DNA of 64,000 nucleotides from Turritopsis dohrnii. Taxonomy: Eukaryota > Cnidaria > Hydrozoa > Anthoathecata > Oceaniidae. Positions 36,401 to 50,200 of the stretch are shown one piece after another (the first letter of the stretch is position 1; every line of letters starts with the position of its first letter). The stretch lies in NCBI GenBank assembly GCA_027922465.2, contig BQMF02000053.1, forward strand, positions 248,001 through 312,000, given 5' to 3'. A program made the position numbers and the translations under genes. The notes under the pieces were generated by a model that was not told where the DNA came from, did not search any database, and saw nothing but the letters and a program-made list of their open reading frames with translations.

Positions 36401-38342
36401 CGACCTATCTACGACACCTGACGGTGTTTCCACCACAGAAGATCCTTTTGAAGGATTCGGCCGAAGAAGGAGACGATCGATACTGGAGGGTTTCCTGCCC
36501 AATTATCGAAAAGCTAACACAACTGCCAAAACAATTGGTGTTTTCCGAAAGAAGTAAGTTTACTTGAAATACCTTTACGAAAGTGCATTTGGATTGAGAA
36601 ATAGTTACAAAATTGTTATTACTTGATGAACGGCATATAGCTGTGTGTTCTGTATTTTATTTAGGTATAAACGTTTTGATATAGAAGAAGGCTTCATAAC
36701 AAAGATTGTAAGCCATTCAGATGGTGTTGTTATTTGTAATCACGTCACCAGTGGTTACATCCATTACGAGCAGATGCAACCGGTGGAGTGCACACCTGGA
36801 CCAGACGCATTACGCCCATGTGATGACATCATGGGTAATGTATTTCTAACTGGCTTGTCATGGCTGGTGTCCACCGTGGCTTTGCTCGGCAATGCTATGG
36901 TCTTCTGTGTGCTGATCTTAAGCAGACGTACTGTGACAGTGACAAAGTTCTTGCTTATTAATTTGTCCTTTGCCGATTTGATACTAGCTCTTTACCTGTT
37001 GATACTTGTATCGGTATCTGGCCACACACACGGAAAATACTATAATTACGTACATTCGTGGCAGTACGGTGGTGGGTGTGCCCTGTCAGGTTTCCTGGCC
37101 ATTTTTTCGAGTCAACTGTCAATGCTGATTCTTGTCGTGATCACCGTGGAGAGATATTTCGCTATCGTGTACGCCATGCATTTCCAACGTCGTGTTACGA
37201 TGAAAATGGCTCGGCGCGCTGTCATATTATGCTGGCTGGTATCTTTCATCATGGCCGTTTTACCTCTCTTTAGTGTGAATAGTTACGAAGAAGTAGCTCT
37301 ATGTCTACCCTTTAAAGTAGCGTCTTCCACTGATAAAGCTTACATTGGAATGCTTCTTATAATGAATGTCATATTTTTCCTTTTCGTTCTGGTGGCGTAC
37401 ATTCGAATGTACTGCGTTGTTCGTAGCCCACATCTGGATAGTGGGCCGCAAAGAAATGATTCTGAAGTTGCCAAAAGAATGGCTCTGCTAGTGTTCACTG
37501 ACTTCTTTTGCTGGGGTCCCATCGCTTTCGTTGGAATCATATCAGCGTTTGGTAGCGCTGACCTTCTAGACATGGATGTAAAAAAATCCAAGTATTTATT
37601 AGTAATATTTTTCCCAATTAACGCCCTATGCAATCCGTTCTTATACGCCGTTTCTACCAACACATTTAAAAGAGATTTGTTCGACTTGCTGATACGTTGT
37701 GGCGTGTGTCAAGACAGTATAGCGAAAGCTAACGAAGGTTTATACGGAAACAGTTGTAGCCACAAGACCAGCACACGAAACTCAGAGACGTATGTATACC
37801 ATAGTCAGCTCAGTCGCACCAGCACTGCTGGTCAAAAACGTAAACAAAATCTACTTACTAAGCTTCTCATACAGCGACATTCTAAAAAAAGCAGCGAATC
37901 TCCCCTCATCTCCACAGCTATACCCTTAGAGACGTCACCTGGCGACGGCAAATATTGTAATGGCGATGATGTGTTCTTCACTAATGAGAAAACCAATCGC
38001 GAACAATCACACTTAAATCCTTTACGACGGAACTCCGAACCTGATCCTGACGCCGAGACTCAGTTCATGAACAACAACAAGTGCGAAATGAGTAGCAAAC
38101 CTTCACAGTATGATCTGGTTGATCAAGTTTTCGAGTCAGATAATGATTCTGTCGCTCCAGATGTTGAACAGAAGGAATGCGATGACGACGATCAGAATGC
38201 TGACGGAAATCGGTCTCCATCTCATCATGAAGGTGTCAGTGATGAGCATGACGCGAAAGTTAGTCGTAAAGTGTCTGGTTTGTCCCAATACGATTTGTCA
38301 CCGGAAGCTTTTCGTCAATGTAAAATAACCACGAAAGTATAA
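30489..38342 (+). CDS. Type A leucine-rich-repeat GPCR (glycoprotein-hormone-receptor-like LGR)
   Basis: Plasma-membrane receptor related to FSHR/LHCGR/TSHR. Exons: 30489-30688, 31931-32002, 32123-32197, 32684-32767, 34475-34543, 34657-34728, 34916-34987, 35682-35756, 36095-36553, 36665-38342. All joins share one phase and sum to 951 codons. Seven exons of 69-84 bp each encode about one leucine-rich repeat (e.g. LHLSSNQLQTLPTF), the classical LGR gene layout. A signal peptide follows the ATG at 30489; an in-frame ATG at 30441 is less likely. The hinge has RFLCCAFEMKR (~295), a Thr-rich linker with five consecutive Arg (~364-368), and the ECTPGPDALRPCDDIMG motif that joins the hinge to TM1 in hormone receptors. 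7TM ~450-715 has ERYFAIVYAMHF (family ERW), KRMALLVFTDF and NPFLYA. A ~230-residue acidic/Ser-rich tail follows. Probably Gs-coupled by family. Ligand unknown. Confidence 0.93.
30689..31930. other. LGR intron 1
   Basis: Strongly AT-rich. A (TTTTG)n-like low-complexity run lies at 31432-31482. No exon or element recognised. Confidence 0.6.
32798..32824. repeat. Homopolymer of 27 C
   Basis: Uninterrupted C run 30 nt inside LGR intron 4. On the minus strand it is poly-G and could form a G-quadruplex. Confidence 0.95.
33134..33248 (+). mobile_element. Palindromic MITE copy in LGR intron 4 (a)
   Basis: GTGGGCAAAATCGTCAAAAA ... CAACAAATTTAACCGCTAGG. Confidence 0.85.
33578..33699 (+). mobile_element. 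Palindromic MITE copy in LGR intron 4 (b)
   Basis: Best-preserved ends in the window: CCCGGCGGGCAAAATCGTCA and CAACAAATTTGCCCGCTGGG, perfect inverted repeats over CCC.GCGGGCAAA. Confidence 0.9.
33888..34280. mobile_element. ~390-bp TIR element, ATAAGCAT-rich
   Basis: Ends TACACCTTTTTTATAAGCAT and ATGCTTATAAAAAAAGGTGTA are inverted repeats. Inside, TAAGCATA-type motifs recur at both sides (subterminal repeats). No coding. The flanks share a GTTCGAGTTNTCGAG-like sequence seen again near 55.6 kb. Confidence 0.75.
34759..34876 (+). mobile_element. Palindromic MITE copy filling an LGR intron
   Basis: Occupies 118 of the 187 nt of the intron 34729-34915, 30 nt from its donor and 39 nt from its acceptor. 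Confidence 0.85.
35175..35320 (-). repeat. Lone diverged satellite monomer
   Basis: AGTTCTTCAATTTTCATAAAAATT and GGCCAATTCGGGCCAAATTTG match the 127-bp satellite in array B orientation, with heavy divergence. Located in LGR intron 34988-35681. Confidence 0.6.
35782..35880 (+). mobile_element. Palindromic MITE copy beside an LGR donor
   Basis: Starts 25 nt after the donor of exon 35682-35756. Right end diverged. Confidence 0.8.
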
Positions 38343-39260
38343 CACCACAAATATTTAATTTTTTTTGTATATATACAGATAACTTTATCTAGATTTATTT
38401 CGAATTGAAGATCTGATTATCTTAATGTTTTAATTATGGATATAAAGATAAGAAAAAATATTCTTCTAACGATTTATTTTGTCATCCGGCCATGGACGTC
38501 CGTGGTCTAACTTAAATAGTAGTTTAAAGACGAACGGGAACCATTCTTGGATTGATGCATCTATAGTCATTACTTATCAAGGAATGTCTTTCCTTCCATC
38601 GTAATAAGTCTTCAGCCTCGTACCCAGGGTTTTTTGCCTTTTCAATATACGCCCTCTAATTCGAAAACTGAAGTGACCGAAAAAAAACGTTCGATTTATG
38701 GAAAGTTCAAATTACGGGCGGCATTTACATAGAAGTAATGGGTGAAGGGACCATGAAAATCGTTCGAATTGGAGAGAGTTCGAATTATATAACCGAGATT
38801 AACCCTGGATCCTGCGCATTTTGCAAAAACACGAAATCCTCTTAGAAGATTAAATCTCGCTCATTCACATTATTGTCGGCCCCTCCACCTTTAAAACGCG
38901 TCGCCGTGCCTGTAAAGTACTACAAATCGCACGTATATAGTTTTGGAAATGTTCAAATGGTTTTTTTGGTAGTATGTTACTTGGCCGTATCACCTACTTT
39001 ATCTGTATACTTTATCTGTATGATTATAGGATTTAAACTGACGGTGAGAATTGTAGTATGCTACAAATTTTGTATGGTCGTGTATAATAAGATATGAGTG
39101 GTTTTTCATGGGCAAAATTAAAATGGCGTATTTGAATCGAATTTGTAAACGTATATTTCTGTTTTATATATAACAACTCTTTCTTTTCTAAATCTTGCTA
39201 AATACTCTCGCAAATAAAAAATAATAAAGAGGAATTTTGCCTGCGCGGTTAATGAAGAAG
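38343..39260. other. 3' region between convergent LGR and NR2E-like genes
   Basis: Holds half a hairpin-family repeat (38613-38656, CCTCGTACCCAGGG...) and low-copy AT-rich DNA. No coding. Confidence 0.6.
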
Positions 39261-41427
39261 TCATTGAAGTGCCGTACGTCGGAAATTTTCGTTAACCAGC
39301 GTCGTATGAATGTGATGGATTAAATTCTTGATATCGTTCAATTTGGGGAAAAACAATTTTCCAAGGGTGTTTGGAACCTGTTGCAAGTTTCTTAGCAACG
39401 AGATAAGTGACGCTGGCCTTGTTGGTGTTTCCGGATAGGTTTTTTCGCAGTACTCGACCAGCATCCTTTGCGCTTCCACGTTAAGTTCGTGAACGTCTTT
39501 GTCATTTCCATCACCGACTATAAAAAAACAACATGAATTATAAGACGATTCATCAAATAAAATACGTGCACGTATTTGACTCATTGGTTCAAACTACGTA
39601 AAGATTACAACAACCATACAATACAGATAAAGGAGGCAAAACACCTACGGGGTCTTAATATTGTTGTCGCTCGTAGAAACGATATTTCGATCGGATCCAC
39701 TCGATATTCTCGCAATTTATTCAAGTAGATATCCATTCGCATTATGCCTTGATAGTCAATAGGTCCAGGAACGATTTTGAGCATGTTTTTGAAGTATTGT
39801 AAGAGAGTGTCCAGAGGGTATTTGGTTTCATGCAATCCCAACAAAAATATTTGCATCCAGCTTTCTTCTAGCAGTCTCGATTTCAAATCACTCGACAATT
39901 CTTGGTACGCTGGGATCGTGTATACTCTTGCGATAGACGCTTCCAACAATCTTAAAAACGTCTCTTGTATGCGTTCGTTTATTTTTGGATCGGGCGTGTG
40001 AAACTGCTGTGGAGAATTTGGTGGCGTCAATAATGGCGGAACGATTGCTTGGTTCTGTTCGTCTGTAGTTTTGATTTTAAGAAGAGATTCGATCGTGTAT
40101 TCTGACGATTTTTTTGATAATGGCGTCAACGGCATGGAAGGAGTTTTTATCGTTAACGGCGCTTCAACACTGTTATTATTGACTTCGTGATTGTTGTTGT
40201 TGAGGGCGTTGATTTTCAGTGGCGCAGTTGGATAGAAAGGAAAACGAGTGAATTGCGGAAAGTGAGTTGGACTTAAAGCCATTCTTGGACTAGTCATCGA
40301 AAATAAACGTTGTGTGTCAACACAGAAAGTTGGGGGTGTTAGGCCAGGAACCAATCCATTTGAGTTAAACGAAATTTTTTGATGGTCAAAGTAAGCTTTT
40401 TGAGATTGAGAGAAAACCTTTCGTGGAACGCGTTCATGTTGAACCGCTAAAAAAAGAAAAAAAAAAAAAATAATCCATTGGTCAGCGGTTTTCTATTTAT
40501 TTCAATCTCTCTTTTACTTCTCGACACTCCATCCGCTGCTTTTCCATTTTATAACAGGTGCTAAAAACTCAAACGAGCTAAAAAGAAGCTCTCCGATGAA
40601 GTGCTTTTAATATCTTCTTTTTGATTAGTAATTAACCAGTAATGCCATAGAAATTGCACGTGCCATTTTTCTTATGATTAATAGAGTACCAGTTACGAAC
40701 CTGACTCATATTAAGGTTGTGAGCAGAAAAAATAACAGATGACTTCTAGAAAAGATCAAGCCACCAGAATCAATGACACTCAGAGAAAATAGCTTCTCGT
40801 ATAGATTTCGGCAAATCTTGAGAAACAAAAAATACCGATAGAGAAATTGGTGCCAAAATTTCATGTGTCAAGATCTTTTGTTCTACAGACAGATAAATTT
40901 TCTTACCATGCTTGTTCATTCCGACTCTAATACATCTTTGAAATCGACAATACTGACACTGGTTTCTACGTTTGATGTCCACCACACAATTCGTGCTGTA
41001 TTTACACGAATACGATACGTTCCGTCGTACACTTCTTTTGAAAAAACCACGACAACCATCACATGACGGAACACCGTAATGACGTCCCGATGCTCTGTCG
41101 CCACAAATTCGACAATTTTGACACAATTTACTTTCGAATTCTAAAATTTTAGTCAATATTTCGTTGAAATCATGCGGTAAGGAATTCTGAAGCTGGGCGT
41201 AATTTCATTCATATAAAGAATTTATTAATTTTAAATGAACAAAAAATATAACATGTTTACAAAGTTTGCGATACGCGTCACTGATTAAAACACAGAAATT
41301 GTATGTTAATTGAGCCCAAGCAAGTAAAAGAAACGTCAAAAGGCTACCATTATTTTCAGTTTAAGCTGAAACTCACACAAACAATTTTCTGAAGTCCATC
41401 ATACCTTACTTCTAAACCTTTTCCATT

Positions 41428-41458
<31 letters not shown>

Positions 41459-41808
41459 ATGCACAACGGCGAAAATAATCTACAACCTTTTAGAGTAAAA
41501 CGCTCTCGTTTTTGTATAATGCCAAAGTGCATGAAACATGTTTGCAATTGAGTTCATGAGAAACTTGTTTCCACACTCGTTTTTTATATTATTTAAGTAT
41601 CATTTTTTTCTTGAAAAAGATAAAATCTCAAACAACTGGGAGAGAAATATTGTGTGTACGCGATCATATTAATGTCGAGCTGATTGACGAATGATGGGAA
41701 TAGGAGAGAGAGAGGGACAACATTACCTTTCATTTTCTCAATATTTTCTTTAACTGCACGTTCTGCCAGTATTTGTAGGTTAAAGAATTCCTCAGCATTC
41801 AAATCCAT
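39261..41808 (-). CDS. NR2E-like orphan nuclear receptor
   Basis: Ligand- or constitutively regulated transcription factor. Exons (minus): 41808-41727, 41140-40907, 40446-39649, 39517-39261; phases match and give 456 aa. The ATG at 41808 opens a 27-residue leader. The DNA-binding domain (~37-103) has both zinc fingers: [20 protein letters not shown], then [15 protein letters not shown] with the P-box for AGGTCA/AAGTCA-type half sites, and [19 protein letters not shown]. The T/A-box [15 protein letters not shown] is spliced across exons 2-3 and is the NR2E (tailless/PNR/dissatisfaction) signature. A ~130-residue Asn/Pro-rich hinge follows, then the ligand-binding domain (~260-456) with the helix 3-5 region ([18 protein letters not shown]) and a [12 protein letters not shown] helix 10/11. 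A clear AF-2 helix is not visible at the C-terminus ([16 protein letters not shown]), so activation may be weak or the receptor may be a repressor. Confidence 0.9.
41432..41458. repeat. (GT)n microsatellite
   Basis: About 13 GT units in the first intron of the NR2E-like gene. Confidence 0.95.
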
Positions 41809-44236
41809 TCGCCAATGTGAATCAAGAATGAACGTGAACTAAAGACAGTTTGCCTTTTTACAAGGTGTTAGCATTCAAATTGTGTACAGCGGCAAGTAAG
41901 CGAACACTTGTACAGCAGTCTATGCATATAGGCCAGCAGCGTTAAATAACTTATGCCTCAATATTTTGTTATTATGCAAGGTTTAGTCTGTAAAATACAT
42001 GAATTCCGTACGTATAAGGGCATTGTTTCATAAGAAGATCACTTGATCAAAGATGCTCTTTTTGTTGAAAGAAAAAAATTCATCTGAAAACAGGTGTAAC
42101 ACTAATTGAATTTTGCTTTTTCTCTCTTTTCTTATGAGTCCGCTGACCTTATGAGTGTTGCCTATTAATCAACATGAAAAATTAATTTCTACAAAACTTT
42201 ACTGAGAGATGTCAGATCTGTCCATTGTCTCTATTGTGTGACATTCGTGTCAGGTTTTGATTTGCATTCATATGCATGTATATATATATATAGAATAAAA
42301 AAGAACAAAAACCAGCTGTCTCTCAAATCAGTGCCAGTATTATTAGTATTTGAATCTTTTTCACGAAAAATTTAAATTATTATTGCTTTACTCTAAGCAT
42401 TCTCTGTAATGGACATACATAAGAATTATAAATATTTTTTAAAATTCCAAATGAAAATACCGAATTTATGAACATATTGCATATGTTTTTCAAAGTAATA
42501 TTACAGGTCAAAATTCCTTATAATGATGACACTGTTTCCAAGCAGAAAATGGAAATTGTAATACAAGAAATTAATTCGTTCACAAAGTTTATCTTTTGCA
42601 AAAATCTCGATTTTTTCCTTTGGATTGTGATTGACAAAAAGTACTGGGTACTAAGGCTATCTCTAATTGACAATTTCAAAATATACACAAAGAACGTTTT
42701 TTCTATTAAAACCCCGTAAAACAGTGGCCTTTAGATTAGAAAGCTATCTGGTATTTTTCGCTTGAATGACAAATACAGGTAAGGATCAAAACGCACATTA
42801 TGGAATATTTAAAATCGAATACAAAACTAACATTGAGCATACAAACAAAAAGGTATTTTCTAGCAATTACCTTTAGTTCATTGGAAAAATGGATTTAACC
42901 TCGACAAAATTTTTAAGAACTGTGTTCATTGCAAAAAATTACCATTCAAAATTTTAAATAACATTTGATAAAAGTTACATGGTGCTCTGCATCGAAGGCC
43001 AGTCACTGGAAATGGATTAGATTTTATCCTCTCCGTTATTTTTCGTAATCCTTCTGTTGTATCTATGCAAATCAACAAAATGCAAGTGATGGCTTTCCAC
43101 CTATTTTTTTTTTCATAGAAGCGAACAGAAAAAATATTTCACTTTCAGTTCATAAATAATAAACACGTGCTGTTCTCAAGATTGTTGTTTTTCTTCTCTT
43201 GCCCTTTTGTTCGATATTGTTTTTGCACTCATTTGACTTTTTGGTCTTCGAAAAAATTTTTCTATCGCGTGTTTTATTTTCAAAGAAGATTTTTTTCTGG
43301 ACAAAAGATCAGTTTTTGTACGAAGATCATCGTATCGGTTTCGAGTCTTTGTTCCACTATCGCGTGCTTATCTTGAAAAATATATGCTCAGTTTGAGAAA
43401 AAAATCACAATTTTTAGAGCTTTTATTTATTCTAGAATATTGACATATATTTAGCGACATTTTAAACGAAAATGAATTATTTTTCTGGCTTCTTCTTAAC
43501 TTTTCCACGTCAAATTAATTTGGGATATAATGATATTTTAGAAGGTGTGTTTATAAAAACCAGGAAAATTTCTTTTAGGCTCAATTATCTTAGTTTCTGA
43601 AGCTTCCCACTATCCTTCATCTGTTCAAAAAAAAATTTTTTTTTTAATTTCAGCATCGTTGCTTTTATAAAACTTGTTCTTATAAATGAAAAGAATAGTG
43701 TACTACAGACATAGCCCTGTAGTAGCTAACAATATATAGTTCTATTTTTCATTTCAATGGTAATTCATTAAACGTCTGGAAGAAAGTAAACATCATCCGC
43801 GTGCCTTTCACTTTCATAAGTTTATAATCCCACATTGATGTGTACATTAGCTGCAAAAACAATAAATGTTTAATTTATCCCATGGTTCCGCACAAAAAAT
43901 TGATGAAAAATTGTTTTCTTACACAATTTTCCTGCTAGATCTTGTAAGAGAAGCCATTACTGGCTAATTTCCAAACAAAACTGTCAGGGTTAAGCGAACT
44001 TAACATGTGTGGGTAAAGATATTGACAAACACCAGCGAGCGTAGAGAAAACCTGATTAGTATCGAAAAACATAGAATTTACACATCCTTTTTATATTTTC
44101 ACTCTATATATATTCTTTCCTTCACAAAGCGTAAGGTAAAAATTCTGTTTAATAACACCTGATGCTCGAAGAAAGAGAATCAAACAAACGAAACATAAAG
44201 TAAATAAGTTCTAAGAAAAACAGAGCGTGGTGATGT
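41809..44236. other. Intergenic region 5' of NR2E-like gene
   Basis: Very AT-rich; no coding, RNA gene or recognised repeat. The NR2E-like promoter is expected near 41.8-42.3 kb. Confidence 0.5.
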
Positions 44237-47200
44237 TTACAGTTCCATTCTGAAATGAACAGAAGGAGAGAATTGAGAAGAAAACTCTTTTATTTCATCC
44301 TGCTTCCTATTCACCGCTTCGTTTACTAAGCCTTTCCTTTCATGGTATTTTTTCAACGTGAGATCACAAATCTGATCATAATCGGTAATCCGTTGCCTAG
44401 CAACGTATCTTAAAAAAAAAAAACAATAAAATTTTCTCAACTTCGCCCGAATTATTGGTACAGTGTATATGTCAGTATGACAAATTTGTTGAAATCTCTG
44501 CGATGGAGTGCATTTTTTTTATACACACAATGTAAATACACTTTGGCGATTTTGCACACGGCTCACTGTTGCAATTTGTAATTTTTGATCAATGATGAAT
44601 TTGAGAAATAATAAAAAATAATTTTAGTAAATTTTAGGCTTTTGTAAAGTAAGTTCGAAAGGTATAATTGTAGCATTCATAAATGTTTCTGTTTTCTCCA
44701 TATAGTTGAATATGGAGATAAAACCACCAGTTCAAATCGTATTGAGGAGATCACGAGATTAGATATGCGACGCCGATTGACAGCAGGGTTTGGTATTGAA
44801 AACAAAAACCACCATACAATACGAAACAAAAGTAGAAAAGATTTCAAATTATATGATTATCGAATCAAATGTTTGAAAATGATGAATAGTGAAGAAATAA
44901 GTTATAGTTGATGTAATTATTTTGAAAGGATTGGTTATTTTTTTTCTGCATAACGAAAAATTAATTTCGCCAATTATTGGTGTCAAATTTTCGCTTTGCA
45001 AGAGGATTTACATCTTAAATTATTTTCGTTTTATGATGAGCCTTAGGGGCTGATCATATTGAGCTTTTCATTCCGGCAAGGCAGGGCAGTTTTTGGATTA
45101 CGGTCATATGAGATTTTTGTCCTGTCTTGCGTGGTGAAAATCATGCCTGGGTAGTTTTATGTTGTCGTTTATACAAAAATTTTAATTACTTACACGTGAA
45201 ATGTTATCCCGTCCCCACTAGACAGGATATTTGTGATGATATGAAAAAAACACCTCACTTAAGTGAGATCCCGGTAAAACTAAACGACATCTCGGTTGGC
45301 CGGGACAAGGTGACTTTTTTTTTTTATTTTCCATCTGATAAGAAAAATAAATCTAGTGAGAATTGTAGAAAAGGATGTCGTCGAAACGTTTCGCCTCGCT
45401 CTGCCGGGATAAAAAGCTCCATATGATCAACCCTGGATATTGAATGTGTCACAATGCTTAATCGAGTTTTAGGTCAGGTTTTTCAAATTTATTTCACGGA
45501 GAAAAGTAAATACACGCTTTTCTTTTTATAAGAACCAGTAAAATCTGACCTGAGGCTGGCTGTTCTTATTTTTGGAGCCTTTTTCAGCCTGAATTGTTCT
45601 TATTTTGTTCTTTGCTTTAAGAACACAGTTTCAAATTTCAGCCTCATTTTGTTCTTCTTATTTATAGAACTTCCAGTAAAATAGAAATATTTTTTAAAAA
45701 CAATTGGTAAGAAGTATGGTTGCTGTTTGGCAATGACCCATTCGCACATTTATTGCAGATGAAAAAAACCCAATAAACTTCTAAACCATTTACCAGTGAG
45801 AGAACTCACGTCATGAACTGTTCTTATTTTCCAAAAAAATTCAGGCTCAGGCTGTTCTTAATTTTTGGAACAATGATTTGAGCCTCGGGTTGTTCTTATT
45901 TTGTTCTTATTTTTTGGCCAAATCTGAGGCTCGTGTTCTTATAAAATTGCTCTTATAAAAAAAAGCGTGTATTGCTTTCATCCAAGTCTAAGAACATTTG
46001 CAGGAATATGCATTGAAACTTCAAACAGTAAAAAGGCAATCAGTCTTCGTAAGAGTCTTACACTTAACTCCTAACAAAACTGAAGGATTAAATAATTTTG
46101 CTAGATTAATACAAGAAAGCATGATTGAAACGATAAAAAGACCCAGCAGGTGCTCAGTTATTCAGCAACGAGCAATCAACCAATCATGTACAAATACTAT
46201 GAGCAATCAACCAATCGGATACAAATACTGAAAGTTTATTCGTTCATTATATTATCAGTCACGTGGAGATAGATGGATGATCTTTTTTTAGGAGTCTAGC
46301 CAATCCTAAGTAAATCTAATTCAATTTCCGCGCTTTTAAGCGTAGGAAATTGTTTGGTTTACACATTCTATCTATCTATCTATGTAACACTTTTTTGCTG
46401 TTTTCGGAAAGTCCGTTCGGATTTCGGATTGTTTGTTTATTCAGAATAGTTAATGACTGACCTATGCTAGGAAAACTTAGGACATGTTTGAATAAAATTG
46501 GGAAATTTAGACAAGGTGCTGATTTCAAATTTGACAGTCATTTTGTCAGAATTGACTAAAATTGGACAATTTGGGCCAAATTTGGACCAAATTTCGAAAG
46601 TTCTTCAAATTTCATGAAATTTTGCATGGATTACAATTGAAAGGTGCTGATTTCAAATTTGACAGTCATTTTGTCAGAATTGACTAAAATTGGACAATTT
46701 GGGCCAAATTTGGACCAAATATCGAAAGTTCTTCAAATTTCATGAAACTTTGCATGGATTACATTTGAAAGGTGCTGATTTCAATTCTGGCAATCATTTT
46801 GTCAGATTTGACTAAAATTGGACAATTTGGGCCAAATTTGGACCAAATTTCGAAAGTTCTTCAAATTTCATGAAATTTTGCATGTATTACAATTGAAAGG
46901 TGCTGATTTCAAATTTGACAGTCATTTTGTCAGATTTGACTAAAATTGGACAATTTGGGCCAAATTTGGACCAAATTTCGAAAGTTCTTCAAATTTCATG
47001 AAATTTTGGATGGATTACAATTAAAAGGTGCTGATTTCAAATTTGGCAGTCATTTTGTCAGAATTGACTAAAATTGGACAATTTGGGCCAAATTTGGACC
47101 AAATATCAAAAGTTCTTCAAATTTCATGAAATTTTGCATGGATTACAATTAAAAGGTGCTGATTTCAAATTTGGCAGTCATTTTGTCAGAATTGACTAAA

Positions 47201-50200
47201 ATTGGACAATTTGGGCCAAATTTGGACCAAATATCAAAAGTTCTTCAAATTTCATGAAATTTTGCATGTATTACAATTGAAAGGTGCTGATTTCAAATTT
47301 GACAGTCATTTTGTCAGATTTGACTAAAATTGGACAATTGGGGCCAAATTTGGACCAAATTTCGAAAGTTCTTCAAATTTCATGAAATTTTGGATGGATT
47401 ACAATTGAAAGGTGCTGATTTCAATTCTGGCAATCATTTTGTCAGAATTGACTAAAATTGGACAATTGGGGCCAAATTTGGACCAAATTTCGAAAGTTCT
47501 TCAAATTTCATGAAATTTTGCATGGATTACCATTGAAAGATGCTGATTTCAAATTTGACAGTCATTTTGTCAGAATTGACTAAAATTGGACAATTTGGGC
47601 CAAATTTGGACCAAATTTCGAAAGTTCTTCAAATTTCATGAAATTTTGCATGTATTACAATTGAAAGGTGCTGATTTCAAATTTGACAGTCATTTTCTAA
47701 AATTGGACAATTTGGGCCAAATTTGGACCAAATTTTGAAAAATTTTCAATTTTCATGAATAAACATCATGCACAAGGTATTGGTGAACTGTTTTTCTGGC
47801 CCCGCCGAAACATCATAGTGAATTGCAAAGCTGTCAAGATTAAGTTAAATAAATTAAAGAAGGGAGTAATTTGATGAATTCCAGACTGTATCAAATTATT
47901 AGTCAGTGTATAAGTCATTCAGATATGTTGAAAATTAGCCTAAAGCAATTTTCTCAAGGGCTGATGCGGAAATTGTTCAAGCCTAATGGCTTCTAGTTAT
48001 TTTTGAAACCAGATTTCTTGTCAAGAAAACTCACCGCTGCTGTCTTTAAATGTTTTTGGCGAATGGGAGAGAAGAAATTTTGACAAGATCAATCATAATA
48101 CGAAAGCACTAGGCTAGTATTTGAAGAGACCACTAAAGTTGAGACTCTGCCATATTTAAAAATAATACATATCAGTGCACCTTCCCGATATACAATACAT
48201 TGATCGACCTAAAAAAATGTTAAAAAAATTATAAAAAATATACACATGCGTATTAAAAGCACATGGGGACAAAAAGCGTTAAATTATTTTGACAACATTT
48301 TCAAGGTAGTCATGGAAACAGAAAAAAGCGTTCGAATTAGCGGATGTGTATGTATGCACTTCAGAATGTTTTATGTCTGCCATCTTTACTGTCATCTGGT
48401 TGTTTGTTTACTTAATCGGGGAAAAATCCTGGGGAGGATGACTAATTAGGGAGATTCCCCTATATCGAGGGAGATTCCCCTACATCGACGAGCCTGTTGT
48501 TACACGAAAAAAGTCAATTACTTGCGAGAATTTTTTTTAAAACTGTTCAACTAAAAAGTTACTTAGAGATTTAAAGCTTTTTCTTGTATCGAAAAAAAAT
48601 CATTATTTTGCACGCTTATTTCAAGTGTTGATGTGAAGTTTCTAATGACTGTGTAGTAGGGAAAAATTCACGAACAAATCTACTAAATTGTATACAATTC
48701 CCTACAAATCTATATAGTTTCGTGTAAACGAAACACGATTTTTCCGAATCCCGCTAATTTTCTTGTTTATAGGCCCACTGGCGCGAAGGTAATTTATTTG
48801 ATAAACTTTCGATGTGCAATATCAGGTTATTTGGCTCTTTCACATTTCGATCGATTCTGTACATCGAATAGCTACATCGGGAAAATCTTGCAACTAGTAG
48901 TTGACTTACCGCCAGAGATACGTATAGCATTGTTCTAACTTGCCGGAAGGCCAGTGTGTTGTCAGTAGACGGCTCGTAGCTAAATGGGCAGACACTTACA
49001 AATCGCTTTTTATTGTTCAAAACATTTATTACTTATTTAAAATGTTCTTAATGGACGCTTGCTTCTTCTTCTTAGTGACGTGCTGGTCGATTTGAGCTTC
49101 AATGCGACAAGGGTAAGATTAGATTGTTTTACCCTTGTCTACAGATAAGGAGAACCTCCGCAAAGTCTCAACAATTCTCGATAATAAGTCTTTTATCAGG
49201 GTATTTTACAACAAAGAATGACAGACGCATACCGTATTTCCTCTAATAAACGCCGCGGCGTTTATTACATATTCAAGGTTTTGGATGCGGCGTTTAATAG
49301 AGGGCGGCGTTCATTAGAGGGCGGCGTTTATTACAAAATGAAAAAATGGACAGAAGCAAACTTAAACAATAATGTTTTCTTATCCTAAAAACGTTACAAA
49401 AGATTGTGTGAAAATGTTTTACACAAAAGATATGTTCACGAAAATGTCAAAAAAGAGCAATATCACTGTCGCAGTTCTCTTGTATGAGATTAAAACGTTT
49501 TAATGATTCTTGTTTAGCCTATTTTCTAATAAACGCTGCTTTTCATGATGCGGCGTTTAACTGAGGGAGGCGTTTATTAGAGGGCGGTGTTCAGAGGCGT
49601 AGCCAGAGGTCAGTCAAAATTTGTGGAGGAGAGTTAAGTCATTTAGGGTAGAAAAGGAAAGCGTGCAAGTAACCTAATCGATACTTAAGACTGAAAAGAA
49701 ATATCATAATGTTGAACTCCTCCACTTTTTCTGACTGACCCTAACTACGCCTCTGGCGTTTATTAGAGGAAATACGTTAAGCGAATTTTGTCAGTAAACT
49801 AAAAGATATTTTGCCACAATTAATGTCTTCCCGTTTGTGACTGTAAATGTCCAAACGTTTGAATTAGCGAAAAGTTCGAGCTATTGGGGGGGGGGGGGGG
49901 GGGGGGGGGGTCGAATTATGCAGCATGAAGCTATAAGAATCTCCAGGAACTTAAGAAAAATGTTCGAAAAATCTGAAGTTTGAACTAAGCACCATTCGAA
50001 ATTGCGTATGTGTTTTGTATTTCGATTCCACAATGGGATCATTAAAAGCAATTAAAACCTTTAAAACGAGGCCATACTTGTTGACTTGGTTATAACACGG
50101 TGTTGAACCTCATACATTGAAACAGTATTGGTACTCCTTAGGGCATTCAGGACCGAACGTGTACGGAATATATGTGTGATATCATCGCCACCGATGATAT